Below, in pieces: positions 27,916 to 41,300 of a stretch of 64,000 bases of DNA (its first letter is position 1; each line of letters opens with the position of its first letter). Where the stretch lies: NCBI RefSeq assembly GCF_002105755.1, contig NZ_CP020821.1, forward strand, positions 682,001 through 746,000, read 5' to 3'. The position numbers and the translations under genes were made by a program. The DNA comes from Mycobacterium colombiense CECT 3035. GTDB lineage: Bacteria > Actinomycetota > Actinomycetes > Mycobacteriales > Mycobacteriaceae. The notes beneath the pieces were generated by a model, which was given only the letters and a program-made list of their open reading frames with translations, did no database searches and was not told the DNA's origin.

Positions 27916-30807
27916 TTATTGCGGCTGCTTCAGGAGCAGTGAACGCACCAACGGACGGGGGCCGGTGTGCCGCAGCATCGTGCTGGCCGGGCGGGGGCGC
28001 ACCAACTGTGGCCACCAGAACCAGCGTCCCAGCAATGCGGCGACCGACGGCGTCATGAACGCCCGCACGATCAACGTGTCGAATATCAAGCCGATGCCGA
28101 TCGTCGTGCCCACCTGGCCGATGCTGCGCAGCTCGCTGACCCCCATCGAGGCCATGGTGAAGGCGAACACCAAGCCGGCGTTGGTCACGACCTTTCCGGT
28201 ACCGGCCATGGCGCGGATGATGCCCGTGTGGATACCGGCAGCCAACTCCTCCTTCATTCGGGAGACCAAGAGCAAGTTGTAGTCGGAGCCCACCGCCAAC
28301 AGCACGATCACGGAGGTGGACAGCACACTCCAGTGCAGTTGCATGTGCAGCAAGTACTGCCAGAACAGCACGGACAACCCGAAGGACGCCCCGAGCGAGA
28401 GCAGAACCGTGCCGACGATCACCATGGCGGCAATGAAGCTTCGCGTCATGATCAGCATGATGATGAAAATGAGGCAGATCGCGGATACGCCGGCGATCAA
28501 CAGGTCGAACATGGATCCGTCAACCAGATCTTTGGTGATCGCCGCGGTACCGGTCAAGTAGATCTTGGCGTTTTCCAGGGGAGTGCCCTTGAGTGATTCC
28601 TCGGCCGCCGTCTTGATCTGTTCGACCCGGTTGAGGCCTTCGGGTGTCGACGGGTCGCCCCGCTGGGAGATCAGCAGACGGACGTCCTTGCCGTCCGGCG
28701 ACATGAACACCTTCTCGATCCGCTTGAACGACTCGGACCCGTTGATGATCCCGGGCGGCAGGTAGAAGGAATCGTCATTCTTGGAGGCATCGAACGCCTG
28801 CCCCATGGCGCTGGGATCCTTTGCGCTCGAATCCATTTGGCCCATGACGCCGGACATGGTGCTGTGCATGGTCAGCATCATGGTGCGCATGCCCGACATG
28901 GTTTCGATCATCGGCGGGATCTGCATGACCAGCTGCGGCAGGATCGTATCCAGCTGGTCCAGGTCCTTCACCAGGTCGCCCAATTTGTCGCTGATCTCGT
29001 CGACGCCGTCGATTGCGTCGAAGATCGATCGCAGGGAGTAGCAGATCGGGATGTCGTAGCAGTGCTTTTCCCAATAGAAGTAGCTGCGAATCGGGCGCCA
29101 GAAATCCTCGAAGTCCGAAACGCGGTCGCGCAATTCTGAAGTGATGTCCTGCATTTCATGCGTCGTCCCGACCATGTGGTGGGTGGTGGCGACGAGTTCT
29201 TTCATCAGGTCGAGCATGTGCTGCATGATGCCGATCATCTTCCCCAGCTCATTGGCTTGGGTGAGCATGTCGTTCATGCGGTCTTTTTGGAAAGCCATGT
29301 TCTGCATCTGGCTTGCCTGACCCATGCTGATGATCCAGGGAATCGTGGTGTGCTGCAGGGGCGTTCCCTCGGGACGGGTCACGGTCTGCACCGTCGCAAT
29401 TCCGGGCACCGCCAGCACGCCCTTGGCGAGCTTGTTGATGACGAGCATGTCCGTCGGATTACGCAAGTCGTGATCGGTCTCGATCAACAGAATTTCGGGC
29501 ATCGACATCCGCTGACCGGGGAAGTGCCGAGCCGCGGCCGCATACCCCACGTTGGCGGGGATGCTCTGCGGAATGAATTTCTGGTCGTCATAGCTGGGCT
29601 TGTAATTCGGCAGGGTCAACAGCCCGATCAACGAGACGGCCAGCGAGGCGATCAGGATGGGCGCCGGCCACCGCACGATGGCCGTACCGATCCGCCGCCA
29701 CCTGCGGGTCGAGAGCGCGCGCCGTGGGTCGAACAAACCGAACCGGGCACCGGCGGCAATAAGGGCCGGGCCCAGCGTGATCGCGACCAGGACCGCGATG
29801 GCAATGCCGACGGCGCAGGGAATGCCGAGCGGCTGGAAAAACGGAAGTCGGGTGAAGCTGAGGCAGAGCACCGCGCCGGCGATGGTCAAACCGGAGGCCA
29901 ACACGACCTTGGCGACGCCGTTGAATGTGGTGTAAAAGGCCTCTTCTCGGCTTTCACCCGCGTGCCGCGCTTCTTGATATCGGCCGACGAAGAAAATGCC
30001 GTAGTCGGTACCCGTCGCGATAACAGCGGCGACCAGCAGGTTGACGGCAAAAGTGGTAAGGCCGACCAACCCGAGATGGCCGAGCAGCGCGACCATTCCG
30101 CGCGCGATCTGCAACTCGAGGCCGACGATCAACAACAAAAGAACGACCGTGACGATTGACCGGTAGACGAGCAGCAACGTCAAGAAAATCACGGCAAGGC
30201 TGACCAGCGTAACCAGCATGATGCTCTGCTGACCGGCAATGTTCATGTCCGCGACGATGGGTGCGGGCCCGGTCACGTAGACCTTTAATCCCGGTGGGGG
30301 CGAAGCCTCCTGCACGATCTTTCGAACGGCCGCCACGGACGCGTCACCCGCGGCCGCGCCCTGGTTACCGTTCAGGTTCACCTGCACATATGCGGCCTTA
30401 CCGTCCTGGCTCTGCGCGGCGCCGCGGGTCAGCGGGTCGCCCCAGAAGTTCTGGACGTGCTGCACATGCGTGTGATCGTCTTCCAGAAGCTTGACCAGGC
30501 GGTCGTAATACTTGTGCGCGTCGTCGCCGAGTTGCTGCTGGCCCTCCAGCAGGATCATCGCCAACGCGCCGGAGTTCGTCTCGTGGAAGTCCTGACCAAG
30601 GCGCTCCATGGCCTTGAACGACGGCGCGCCCAGGGGGCTCAGCGAGACCGCGTTCTCCGCCTCGACCTGCTCCAGCGACGGGACGCCGATGCTGATCAGG
30701 ACGGCGACAGCCAGCCAGCCCAAGATGATCGGAACCGACAGGCGATGAATGATCCGCGCAATACGTGGCCGCGGCGCAGCCTGGGTCTCCAGTTGCGGGG
30801 CGCTCAT
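27916..30807 (-). CDS. mmpL4a: MmpL4a-type RND lipid transporter
   Basis: A 963-residue MmpL transporter paralogous to the next gene along most of its length. [16 protein letters not shown] and [16 protein letters not shown] carry the proton-relay Asp-Tyr residues. A first transmembrane helix near residues 24-44 is followed by a large periplasmic porter domain. Its ATG overlaps the mmpS4 stop (ATGA at 30804-30807), the usual mmpS-mmpL coupling. It acts in the inner membrane with MmpS4 and MmpL4b in GPL assembly or translocation. Confidence 0.93.
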   Translation of the reverse strand: MSAPQLETQAAPRPRIARIIHRLSVPIILGWLAVAVLISIGVPSLEQVEAENAVSLSPLGAPSFKAMERLGQDFHETNSGALAMILLEGQQQLGDDAHKYYDRLVKLLEDDHTHVQHVQNFWGDPLTRGAAQSQDGKAAYVQVNLNGNQGAAAGDASVAAVRKIVQEASPPPGLKVYVTGPAPIVADMNIAGQQSIMLVTLVSLAVIFLTLLLVYRSIVTVVLLLLIVGLELQIARGMVALLGHLGLVGLTTFAVNLLVAAVIATGTDYGIFFVGRYQEARHAGESREEAFYTTFNGVAKVVLASGLTIAGAVLCLSFTRLPFFQPLGIPCAVGIAIAVLVAITLGPALIAAGARFGLFDPRRALSTRRWRRIGTAIVRWPAPILIASLAVSLIGLLTLPNYKPSYDDQKFIPQSIPANVGYAAAARHFPGQRMSMPEILLIETDHDLRNPTDMLVINKLAKGVLAVPGIATVQTVTRPEGTPLQHTTIPWIISMGQASQMQNMAFQKDRMNDMLTQANELGKMIGIMQHMLDLMKELVATTHHMVGTTHEMQDITSELRDRVSDFEDFWRPIRSYFYWEKHCYDIPICYSLRSIFDAIDGVDEISDKLGDLVKDLDQLDTILPQLVMQIPPMIETMSGMRTMMLTMHSTMSGVMGQMDSSAKDPSAMGQAFDASKNDDSFYLPPGIINGSESFKRIEKVFMSPDGKDVRLLISQRGDPSTPEGLNRVEQIKTAAEESLKGTPLENAKIYLTGTAAITKDLVDGSMFDLLIAGVSAICLIFIIMLIMTRSFIAAMVIVGTVLLSLGASFGLSVLFWQYLLHMQLHWSVLSTSVIVLLAVGSDYNLLLVSRMKEELAAGIHTGIIRAMAGTGKVVTNAGLVFAFTMASMGVSELRSIGQVGTTIGIGLIFDTLIVRAFMTPSVAALLGRWFWWPQLVRPRPASTMLRHTGPRPLVRSLLLKQPQ

Positions 30808-31439
30808 GTGGCCGTCAACACGCAGTAGGTGAACGCATTCAATTCGTGCGAGATCCTCTCGGCTTTGACGACACCGTCGACCACGATCCGGCAGCCGAGA
30901 CTATCGCTGTTGCCCTGCGCGACCACATTTCCCACGATCGAAGGCAGCGTCGTCGAGATGTCGAACGTCCACGGCAGCTCGATACCGGTGATGTGGTTCG
31001 GCTCGCCGTTGGCGTCGAAGTAGCTGATGTCGGCCATCGACCCGGCGGGGCCGAAGACCTCGTACTTCACGTGCTTGGGGTTGAACGGCTTGGTGTCCTG
31101 CTGTCGTGATTCGGCGTAGCTCGGGCGCTTCTCGGAGCCGAAGACACCATGCAGCCGCGAGACGGTCATACCTCCGGCCACGACGACGGCCACGATGACC
31201 AGCGGGATCCACAGCCGGCCGAGGAAACCGAATATCCCAGGACCCTTTTTCGTCCGCGTCACCTGACGGCCGCTTTGCTGCACGGGTTCAGTTGAAGATC
31301 GACGACCAAAGCCTAGGAAACGACGTTGGCTAATGTCTCGTCCTTCCGCGATGGTGTTGTCGGGCCGGGCCCGGACATCCGATTCGACCACTGCACCCCC
31401 TTCAGCCGTGTTCATGCCCGGGCGGTTCTCGCCGCTCAA
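30804..31439 (-). CDS. mmpS4: MmpS4-type membrane accessory protein
   Basis: A 211-residue MmpS protein. A polar N-terminal tail of about 70 residues precedes one membrane segment (about residues 76-93, [18 protein letters not shown]). The periplasmic domain follows with [27 protein letters not shown] and [10 protein letters not shown], all conserved in MmpS. The tail is longer than in typical MmpS proteins, and ATG 31415 is an alternative start. It overlaps mmpL4a by four bases. MmpS4 is reported to scaffold the GPL biosynthesis and export machinery at the membrane. Confidence 0.92.
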   Translation of the reverse strand: MSGENRPGMNTAEGGAVVESDVRARPDNTIAEGRDISQRRFLGFGRRSSTEPVQQSGRQVTRTKKGPGIFGFLGRLWIPLVIVAVVVAGGMTVSRLHGVFGSEKRPSYAESRQQDTKPFNPKHVKYEVFGPAGSMADISYFDANGEPNHITGIELPWTFDISTTLPSIVGNVVAQGNSDSLGCRIVVDGVVKAERISHELNAFTYCVLTAT

Positions 31440-32076
31440 ACATGCAACTACACCCCCGCCGCGACACGCCAGGCTGCAGCGCTTTGAATGTGGTGCACGT
31501 GGCGGACCAGCCGTGCCTCGGACACCTCATACAAGCTCCGCCCCCCGGGGAGCGCGACCAGGTCTTGTTGAGTAAACCACGCCAGTCGCTTCCGTATCAG
31601 TTCTTTGGCAACGCGATGCGGGATCGTAATGCCCCTCGCGTGCGTAAACCGCATTTGCTGACCGCCCGAATGTGCCCGGCGAGTCCCGCAGCGCCGCACC
31701 CACCTAAGCACAACACACGGTACGTGTCACTGGCCCGGGTGGTTCAAGGCTCCTCGCTGACCGGGCGCGTTCGCCTCTTGGTGATTTTCCCGGCCCCTGG
31801 GGCTTCGGCTAAGCTCAAGGGCGACAAGCACAAAAACTTCATCGGCCTGAAGGACGTGCCTGCCCCAATAGCGATATTTCGCAAGCCAACGCCATTGATG
31901 CAGGTCACTGCAGCGAACTCCGGGGCATCGGGGCCCCGCCGCACACCATTCACTGGACGCCGTCAACGCCTTCTAGGTCACACCAGGAACTTTGTCCAAA
32001 CCACGGGCGAGCGCTCTAGGGCTCAACTATGGTTTGGACCTGTTCCACTCATGTCCACTATGCATCCTGGAGAATT
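31440..32076. promoter_or_regulatory. Divergent intergenic region between mmpS4 and mbtH
   Basis: About 637 bp separates the start codons of the two main GPL units (export to the left, peptide synthesis to the right). Frames that cross it show no family motif and have non-protein-like composition. It must hold the promoters for both directions. I could not define a reliable -10/-35 pair or operator by eye. It is less GC-rich than the flanking genes in places (for example around 31870-31910). Confidence 0.5.
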
Positions 32077-32307
32077 GTGAGCATCAATCCATTCGACGAC
32101 GACAACGGCAGCTTTTTCGTCCTGGTGAACGACGAGGAGCAACACAGCTTGTGGCCGGCCTTCGCCGATGTTCCAGCTGGCTGGCGAGTGGTCCACGGCG
32201 AAGCCGACCGAGCTGCGTGTCTGGAGTACATCGAGCAGCACTGGCCTGACATTCGGCCGAAGAGCCTGCGGGACAAGCTCGCAACGGGTCGGGGTTTTGA
32301 CCAGTAA
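32077..32307 (+). CDS. mbtH: MbtH-like NRPS accessory protein
   Basis: A 76-residue MbtH-family protein. The core motifs are all present: [24 protein letters not shown], then [14 protein letters not shown] and [16 protein letters not shown] 32077 is the start, with GGAGA about nine bases upstream; the frame extends a little further but without family residues. MbtH proteins bind and activate NRPS adenylation domains. It directly precedes mps1 (41 bp to the chosen start) and could serve all three NRPSs in the window. Confidence 0.94.
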   Translation: MSINPFDDDNGSFFVLVNDEEQHSLWPAFADVPAGWRVVHGEADRAACLEYIEQHWPDIRPKSLRDKLATGRGFDQ

Positions 32308-32347
32308 CGAGTCGGGGTATGGGGCGGGTGGAGACTTGGGGGAGTCG

Positions 32348-35300
32348 ATGGCGAGGGAAGATGGGGCACTTCCGCTAACGCGGGGGCAGCTTGACATCTG
32401 GTTGTCCCAAGAGGCCGGGTTCGCCGGCACGCAGTGGCAACTCGGTCTCCTGGTCAAGATCGACGGCATCGTCCACCGCGATGAGCTCGAACAGGCGATC
32501 ACTCAGGCCGTCGCCGAGGCGGAACCGGGCAGGGTCTCGTTCTTCGAGGTCGACGGCCAGGTCGTGCAGAAGCCGGTCGACTACCCGCTCGTCGAGTTGA
32601 CGTTCGACGACCTGAGGAGCGCGGCCGACCCCGTGCAGGAGGCCCGCGAGAGGTCGTCGTCAATCCAGCGCACGCCGATGGCGTTGAACGGCCAGCTGTT
32701 CAAATTCGTGCTTTTTCAAACAGGGCACGAGGAATTCTATTTGTTTGGTTGCTGCCACCACATCGCCATCGACGGTCTGGGCATGGCCCTCGTCTGCCGC
32801 CGGGTTGCAACCATTTACTCGGCGATGGTGGCCGGAAAACCGATTCCCGACGCCTACTTCGGTTCCACGCGGGACCTGGTGGACCTGGAGTCGGGGTACG
32901 AAGCCTCCGAGGACTACGCCGAAGACAGGGCCTATTGGAGCGAGCACCTGCCGCCGGAGAGCGGGCCGGTCGATCGCCTGCCCGAGGCGGCCGGCGAACG
33001 CGACCATTACTCGCCGTCCGCGTCCGTGCAGCTGGACCCCGCGGTTGCCAACCGCATCAAGGAGCTGTCGAAAAAGCTTGCCATCCGCCGCTTTTCGGTC
33101 ACCACCGCCGCGTGCGCCCTGCTGGTCCGCGGGTGGTCCGGTAGCGGCTCGGAGGTGGCGCTCGACTTCCCGGTCAGCCGGCGCGTGCGGCCGGAGTCCA
33201 AAACGCTGCCCGCCATGCTCGCCGGAGTGGTGCCGCTGGTCCTGGCGACCGAGCCGCAATCGACCGTCGCCGACTTCTGCAAGCACGTCGACATCCGCAT
33301 CCGTGAACTCCTGCACCACCAGCGCTTCCCGGTGCACACCCTGGAGGGCGACGGGCTGCGGCAGGCGCCGAACCGGGTCGGGATCAACTTCATCCCGTCC
33401 CGGCTGACGCTGGACCTCGCCGGCGCTCCGGCCACCGCGTCGTACACGAACCACGGCCCGGTCGGGCACTTCGGACTGTTCTTCCTCGGCGCCGGTGACC
33501 AGCTGTTCCTCAGCACCGCGGGCCCGGGCCAGCCGTTCGCCAGCTTCGGCGTCGCCGACCTGGCGGGGCGCTTGCAGCAGATCCTGGAAGAGATGACCGC
33601 CGACCCCGAGCGGCCGCTGTCGTCGATCGATCTCCTGACGCCCGACGAGCCCGCCCTGCTGGACGAGTGGAGCAACCGGCCGGCGCTGCACGAGCCGGTC
33701 CCCGACCCCGTGTCGATCCCTCAAGCGTTCGCCGAGCACGTGCAGAGCACGCCCGAGGCGGTCGCGGTGACATTCGGCGACCGCTCCCTGACATTCGCGG
33801 AACTCGACGAGGCCTCCAACCGGTTGGGCCATCTGCTCGCCGACCGCGGGGTCGGCCCGGGGGACTGCGTGGCGGTGCTGTTCCCCAGGTGCGCCGACGC
33901 CATCGTGTCGATGATGGCGGTGCTCAAGACCGGGGCGGCGTACGTGCCGATCGATCCGGCGCACGCGTCGTCGCGGATGGATTTCGTGCTCGAAGACGCG
34001 GCGCCCAGTGCGGTGATCACCACGGCGGAGCTGCGCCCGCGGCTCGACGACCATGACGTCCTGGTTGTCGACGTGCACGACCCGGCCATCGACAGCCAGC
34101 CCGACACCGCCTTGCCGCTGCCGGCGCCCGAGAACACCGCGTACATCATCTACACCTCCGGAACCACCGGAACCCCCAAAGGCGTTGCGATTCCTCATCT
34201 CAACGTCACCTGGCTGATCGAGTCGCTCGACGCCGGACTGCCCAAGGGAAACGTGTGGACGCAATGCCACTCCTCGGCCTTCGACTTCTCGGTGTGGGAG
34301 ATCTTCGGCGCCCTGCTGCGCGGTAGGCGCCTGCTGGTGGTGCCCGAATCGGTGGCGTCGTCGCCGGCGGACCTGCACGACCTGCTGGTCGCGGAGAAGG
34401 TCAGCGTGCTGACCCAGACCCCGTCGGCCGTGGCGATGCTGCCGGCCGACGGCCTGGAGTCCACCGCGCTGGTGGTGGCCGGTGAGGCCTGCCCGACCGA
34501 CGTCGTCGATCGGTGGGCGGCGCCCGGGCGGGTGATGCTCGACGCCTACGGTCCGACCGAGACCACGGTCTGCGCGTCGATCAGCACGCCGCTGGTGCCC
34601 GGATCGCCGGTGGTGCCGATCGGCTCCCCGATAGCCGGCGCGGCGATGTTCGTGCTCGACAAGTGGCTGCAGCCGGTGCCCGCCGGCGTGGTCGGCGAGT
34701 TGTACCTGGCCGGGCGCGGCGTCGGGCACGGCTACGTGCGCCGGGCCGGCCTGACCGCATCGCGGTTCGTGGCCAACCCGTTTGGCGGCCCGGGGGCACG
34801 CATGTACCGCACCGGTGACCTGGTGTGCTGGGGCCCCGATGGGCAGTTGCAATACCTGGGCCGCGCCGACGAGCAGGTCAAGATCCGCGGCTACCGCATC
34901 GAACTCGGCGAAATCCAGGCCGTGCTGGCCGGACTCGACGGAGTGGACCAGGCGGCCGTGGTCGCCCGCGAGGACCGTCCCGGCGACAAGCGTCTGGTCG
35001 GTTACATCACCGGGACCGCCGACCCGGCGGCGGTGCGCGCCGAGCTGGCCGACAAGCTTCCGCCCTACATGGTCCCGACCGCGGTGATGGTGCTCGACGC
35101 CCTGCCGCTGACCGGTAACGGCAAGCTCGACAAGCGCGCCCTGCCCTCGCCCGAATACGCCGCGAGTGAGTACCGGGCCCCGGCCGACGCGATCGAGGAG
35201 ATCCTGGCCGACATCTACGCCCAGGTGCTCGGCGTGGAGCGCGTCGGCGTCGACGACTCCTTCTTCGACCTCGGCGGCGACAGCATCCTGTCGATGCAGG

Positions 35301-38300
35301 TGGTGTCGCGGGCCCGCGCGGCCGGCGTAATCTGCCGTCCGCGAGACATTTTCGTGGAGCAGACGGTCGCTCGCCTGGCGCGGGTGTCCGAGGTGGCGGC
35401 CGACGGTGAGTTCGGTGCGGCCGACGAGGGGATCGGGCCCGTGGTGGCCACTCCGATCATGCGCTGGCTGCAGACCATTGACGGCCCGATCGACGAGTTC
35501 AACCAGACCATGGTGCTGGCGGCTCCCGCCGGCGTGGGCGAGGACGACGTGACGGCGGTGCTGCAGGCGCTGCTGGATCGCCATCCCATGCTGCGGCTGC
35601 GCGTGCAGGACGACGGCGCCGGCGGCTGGTCCCTGGAGGCGCCCGAGGCGGGTTCGGTGCAGGCCGGCGACTGCCTGCGCGTGGTGGACACGTTGTCCGA
35701 CGCGGCGCTGATCGAAGCCCGCGGCCGGCTCAATGTGGCCGACGGCGCGCTGGTGAGCGCTGTATGGGCAAGCGCGACAAGCCAATTGGCGTTGGTCATT
35801 CACCACCTGGCCGTCGACGGCGTCTCGTGGCGGACCCTGATCGAAGACCTCAACATCGCCTGGGCCCAGCTGCACAACGCCCAGCCGGTGGCCCTGCCGG
35901 TGCCCGGAACGTCCTTTGCCCGTTGGTCTTCGCTGCTCGCCGACTACGCGCAGAGCCCGGCGGTGACCGCGCAGGCCGACGCGTGGCGGCAGGTGGCCGC
36001 CACCCCGGCGGTGCTGCCGGCGGTGCAGGCCGAGGACACCTACGCGACCGCCGGGCAGTTGACGGCGTCACTGGACGTCCACACCACCCGGCTGCTGCTG
36101 GGGGAGGTGCCCGCGGCGTTTCACGCTGGGGTGCAAGACATTCTGCTGATCGCGTTCGGGCTGGCGTTCACCGAATTCCTCGGCGAAGCCGCCCCGATCG
36201 GTATCGACATCGAGGGACACGGCCGCCAGGAAGAGGTGGCCTCGCACGTGGACCTGTCGCGCACCGTGGGCTGGTTCACCACCAAATACCCTGCGGCGCT
36301 GAAGATCAACGGCACGCTGAACTGGTCGAAGGTGGCCGCCGGTGACGCCGCGCTGAGCGCGGTGATCAAGGACGCCAAGGAGCAACTGCGCGCCCTGCCC
36401 GACGGTCTGACCTACGGGCTGTTGCGTTACCTGAACACCGACGTCGACCTCGACGGTCCCGACCCGGTGATCGGGTTCAACTACCTGGGCCGGCTGGCCG
36501 CGGGAGCCGACCTCTCCGAGGACCTGTGGCGGGTCAGCGAGGACAGCCTGTCGTCGGCCGCGGTGGCCACAGCGGTGGCAATGCCCTTGGCGCACACCGT
36601 GGAACTCAACGCGGGCACCATGGACACCGAGGCCGGTCCGAACCTGCACGCCAACTGGCGGTGGGCGCCGTCGGCGCTGACCGACGAGCAGGTAAACCGG
36701 TTGAGCCAGTTGTGGTTTGAGGCTCTTACCGGGATCTGCGCGCACGTGCGCGCCGGAGGCGGCGGGCTGACCCCGTCCGACATCGCCCCCGCCCGGCTGG
36801 ACCAGCAGCAGATCGACGAGCTCTGCCGGCAGCACCAGATCGCCGACGTGCTGCCGCTCAGCCCCGTCCAGCAGGGCCTGCTCTTCCACACCAGCTTCGC
36901 GCAGGAGCTCGAGGACCTCTACGCCGTGCAGCTCGGCATCACCGTAAGCGGTTCCCTTGACCCGCAACGGCTTCGCGACGCGGTGCAGGCCGTCGTCAAC
37001 CGCCACCCCAACCTGGCGGCCCGGTTCATCGACGAATTCGGCGAGCCGGTGCAGATCATCCCGGCCGAGCCGGTGATGGCGTGGAACTACGTCGAGCTGA
37101 GCGGCGGCGAGGTCGACCAACAGGTCGAGGCGCTGTCCGCCGCCGAACGCACCGCCGTCTGCGATCTGGCCGGCCAGCCGGCCTTCCGGGCCGCGCTGAT
37201 CCGCACCGCGCCCGACCGGCACCGGTTCCTGCTCACCATTCACCACATCGTCATCGACGGCTGGTCGCTGCCCGTGCTGATGCGCGAGGTCTTCGCCGGC
37301 TACTACGGCGAGCGGCTGCCCGCGCCGCCGTCGTATCGCAGCTACCTGATGTGGCTGGCCGCGCAGGATCGCGCCGGCGCCCAAGCCGCCTGGGCCGAGG
37401 CGCTGGAGGGATTCGAAGCGCCCACCCTGGTGGCGCCGCCGGGCAAGATCGGCCGGCGTGCCGTTGCCAGCTATACGGTTTCGGCGGACACCACCCGCGC
37501 CCTGAGCGAATTGGCACGCTCCAGCCGCACCACCGTCAGCACCGTGCTGCAGGGTGCCTGGGCGCAACTGCTGACCTGGCTCACCGGCCAGCACGACGTG
37601 GCCTTCGGCACCGCGGTGTCGGGCCGGCCCACCGAACTGCCCGGCGCGGACGCCATGGTCGGTTTGTTGATCAACACCGTTCCGGTGCGGGCCAACATCG
37701 CCGCCGCCACCACCGTCGCCGACCTGCTCGAGCAGCTGCAACGCGTCCACGCCGAGACGCTCGAGCATGAACACTTGGCGCTCAACGAGATTCACCGCGT
37801 CACCGGCCACGACCAGCTGTTCGACACGCTCTTCTTGTACGAGAACTACCCGATCGATGCCGGTGCGCTGCTGGGCGTCCAGGAGCTGGCCGTCACCGAA
37901 TTCAACAGCCGCGAATTCAACCACTACCCGCTTTCCGTGGTGGCCACCCCGGGCCACGAACTGAGCCTGCGCGTCGAGTACGACACCGAGGTGTTCGAGG
38001 CGTCCGAAGTCGAAACGCTGATCGAGCGGTTGCGTCAGGTGATGGCGGCCATGACCGCCGATCCCGCACAACGGCTTTCGTCGATCGACCTGCTCGACGC
38101 CGCCGAGCACGAGCGGCTCGACGCCTGGGGCAACCGGGCGATGCTGGCCCGCCGTCCGCGCGGGAAGGCGTCGATTCCGGAGCTGTTCGCCGCGCAGGTG
38201 GCCCGCGCCGCCGACGCGGTGGCGATCACCTGCGGCGAGCGGTCGTGGACCTACCGCGAGGTCGAGGAGTCGGCAAACCGGTTGGCGCACTTGCTTTCCG

Positions 38301-41300
38301 ACCAGGGCGCCGGACCGGGTCAGCGGGTGGCCGTGGTGATCCCGCGGTCGGCCGAAGCGGTAATGGCGATCTTCGCCGTGCTCAAGACCGGGGCGGCCTA
38401 CGTGCCGATCGACCCGAGCGTGCCCGAGGCCCGGTTGCAGTTCGTGCTCGGCGACTCCGCACCCGTCGCGGCGGTGACCACCGCCGAGGTGCGCGCCCGG
38501 CTGGACGGGTTCGACGGCCTGATCGTCGACATCGACGACCCCGCCGTGCAGACCCAACCGGCGACGGCCCTGCCGGTGCCGGCGCCGGAGAACATCGCGT
38601 ACATCATCTACACCTCGGGGACCACCGGAACCCCGAAGGGCGTGGCCATCCCGCACCACAACGTGACGTTGTTGCTGGAGACACTGGATGCTCAGCTCGG
38701 GTTGGGCCAGGTGTGGACGCAATGTCACTCGCTGGCGTTTGACTTCTCGGTATGGGAAGTCTTCGGGTCACTGCTCTACGGCGGACGCCTGGTCGTCGTG
38801 CCCGACGCGGTGGTGCGTTCGGCTGAGGACCTGCACGCGTTGCTGGTGCGCGAGCAGGTCAGCGTGCTGAGCCAGACCCCGTCGGCGTTCTATGCGTTGC
38901 AGAGCGCCGATGCGTTGGCGCCGGAGTTGGGTGAGCAGCTGAAGTTGCAGACGGTGGTCTTCGGTGGTGAGGCGCTGGAGCCGCACCGGTTGTCGACGTG
39001 GTTGCACCGTCACCCGGGGCTGCCCCGGATGGTCAATATGTATGGCATCACCGAAACCACGGTGCACGCGTCGTTCCGCGAGATCGTCGACGCGGACACC
39101 GACAACAACGTCAGCCCCATCGGGGTGCCGCTGGCCAACCTCGCCTTCTTCGTGCTCGACGGCTGGCTGCGCCAGGTGCCGGTCGGTGTGGTCGGTGAGC
39201 TGTACGTCGCCGGCGGCGGGCTGGCCACTGGCTATGTCGGGCGCCCAGACCTGTCGGCCACGCGGTTCGTGGCCTGCCCGTACGGGGCCCCGGGAGGACG
39301 CATGTATCGCACCGGCGACCTGGTGCGCTGGGGCGCCGACGGGCAGCTGCAGTACATGGGCCGCTCCGACGAACAGGTCAAGATCCGCGGCTACCGCATC
39401 GAACTCGGGGAGATCCAGGCCGCCCTCGCCTCGCTGGACGGGGTCGAGCACGCGGCGGTGATCGCCCGCGAGGACCGGCCCGGCGACAAGCGCCTGGTCG
39501 GCTACGTGACCGGGACGGCCGACCCGGCCGAGGTGCGCGCCCAGCTCGGCGAGCGGTTGCCGAGCTACATGGTGCCCACGGCCGTCGTCGTGCTCGAGGC
39601 CCTGCCGCTGACGGTCAACGGCAAGCTGGACACCCGCGCGCTGCCGGCGCCGGAATACTCCGACGCCGATCGTTACCGGGCCCCGGTGAGCGCCATCGAG
39701 GAGATCCTGGCCGGCATCTACGCCCAGGTGCTCGGTGTGGAGCGGGTCGGTGTCGACGACTCCTTCTTCGACCTCGGCGGCGACAGCATCCTGTCGATGC
39801 AGGTGGTGGCGCGCGCCCGGGCGGCCGGAGTGGTGTGCCGCCCGCGCGACGTCTTCGTCGAGCAGACAGTGGCCAAGCTGGCGCGAGTCGCCACCGTGGC
39901 CAGCGGCGAGGACGACGTGGTCGACGAGGGGCTGGGCGCCGTGGTGGCCACCCCGATCATGCGCTGGCTGCAGAACATGGACGGCCCGGTCGAGCAGTTC
40001 AACCAGACCATGGTGCTGGCGGCGCCGGCCGAGGTGACCTTCGACGACGTGCCGGTGGTGGTGCAGGCGCTGCTGGATCGGCACGCGATGTTGCGGATGC
40101 GCGTCGAGGACGACGGCGCCGGCGGCTGGTCGCTCGACGTGCCCGAGGCGGGTTCGGTGCAGGCCGGCGACTGCGTGGAGTCGGTCGACGAGTTGTCCGA
40201 AGCGGCGCTGGTGGACGCCCGGTCGCGGCTGAACCTGGCCGACGGTGTGCTGGTGCGTGCCGTATGGGCAAGCGCGACAAACCAATTGGCGCTCATCATT
40301 CACCACCTGGCCGTCGACGGCGTGTCCTGGCGGACCCTGATCGAGGACCTCAACATCGCCTGGGCGCAGCACCACAGCGGCCAGCCGGTGGCGCTGCCGG
40401 TGGGCGGCACCTCGTTCGCGCGGTGGTCGTCGCTGCTGGACGACTACGCGCGCCGGCCCGAGGTGGTCGAGCGGCTGGAGGAGTGGCGGCAGGTGGCCGC
40501 CGTCCCGGCGGTGCTGCCGAAGGCGCAGCCCGAGGACACGTACGTGACGGCCGGGCAGTTCTCGGCGTCCCTGGACGTCGAGACGACCCGGCTGCTGCTG
40601 GGTGAGGTGCCCGCGGCGTTCCACGCCGGGGTGCAAGACATCCTGCTGATCGCGTTCGGCCTGGCCTGGACCCAGTTCATGGGCACCGGCGCGCCGATCG
40701 CCATCGACGTGGAGGGCCACGGACGCAACGAAGAGCTGGGCCCGCAGGTGGACCTGTCGCGCACGGTCGGCTGGTTCACCGCGAAGTACCCGATGTCGTT
40801 GCGGATGGGTGGACTGTCCTGGGGCCAGGTGATCGGCGGCGACCCGGCCCTCGGCGGGCTGATCAAGGACGCCAAGGAGCAGCTGCGCGCGTTGCCCGAC
40901 GGCTTGACCTACGGGCTGCTGCGTTACCTGAATCCCGAAGCGGCACTGGATGATCCGGACCCGGTCATCGGATTCAACTACCTGGGCCGGCTCGGCGGCG
41001 GGGCCGCCGAACTGTCGGCCGACCTGTGGCAGCTGGCCCCGGACAGCTTCGCGCTGGCCGGTGCGGCCGGCGCGGTGGCCCTGCCGTTGCCGCACACGGT
41101 GGAGCTCAACGCCGGCACCATGGACACCGCGGACGGCCCGCACCTGCAGGCCAACTGGACGTGGGCGCTCTCGGCGCTGGACGACAAGCAGATCGGCCGG
41201 CTCAGCGAACTGTGGTTCGACGCCCTGGCCGGCATCTGCGCGCACGTGCGCAACGGCGGCGGCGGCCTGACCCCGTCCGACATCGCGCCCGCCCGCCTGA

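Noticed and set aside
31442..32080. A 212-codon plus-strand frame in the mmpS4-mbtH gap
   Set aside because: No motif, non-protein-like composition, and it overlaps the mbtH start.
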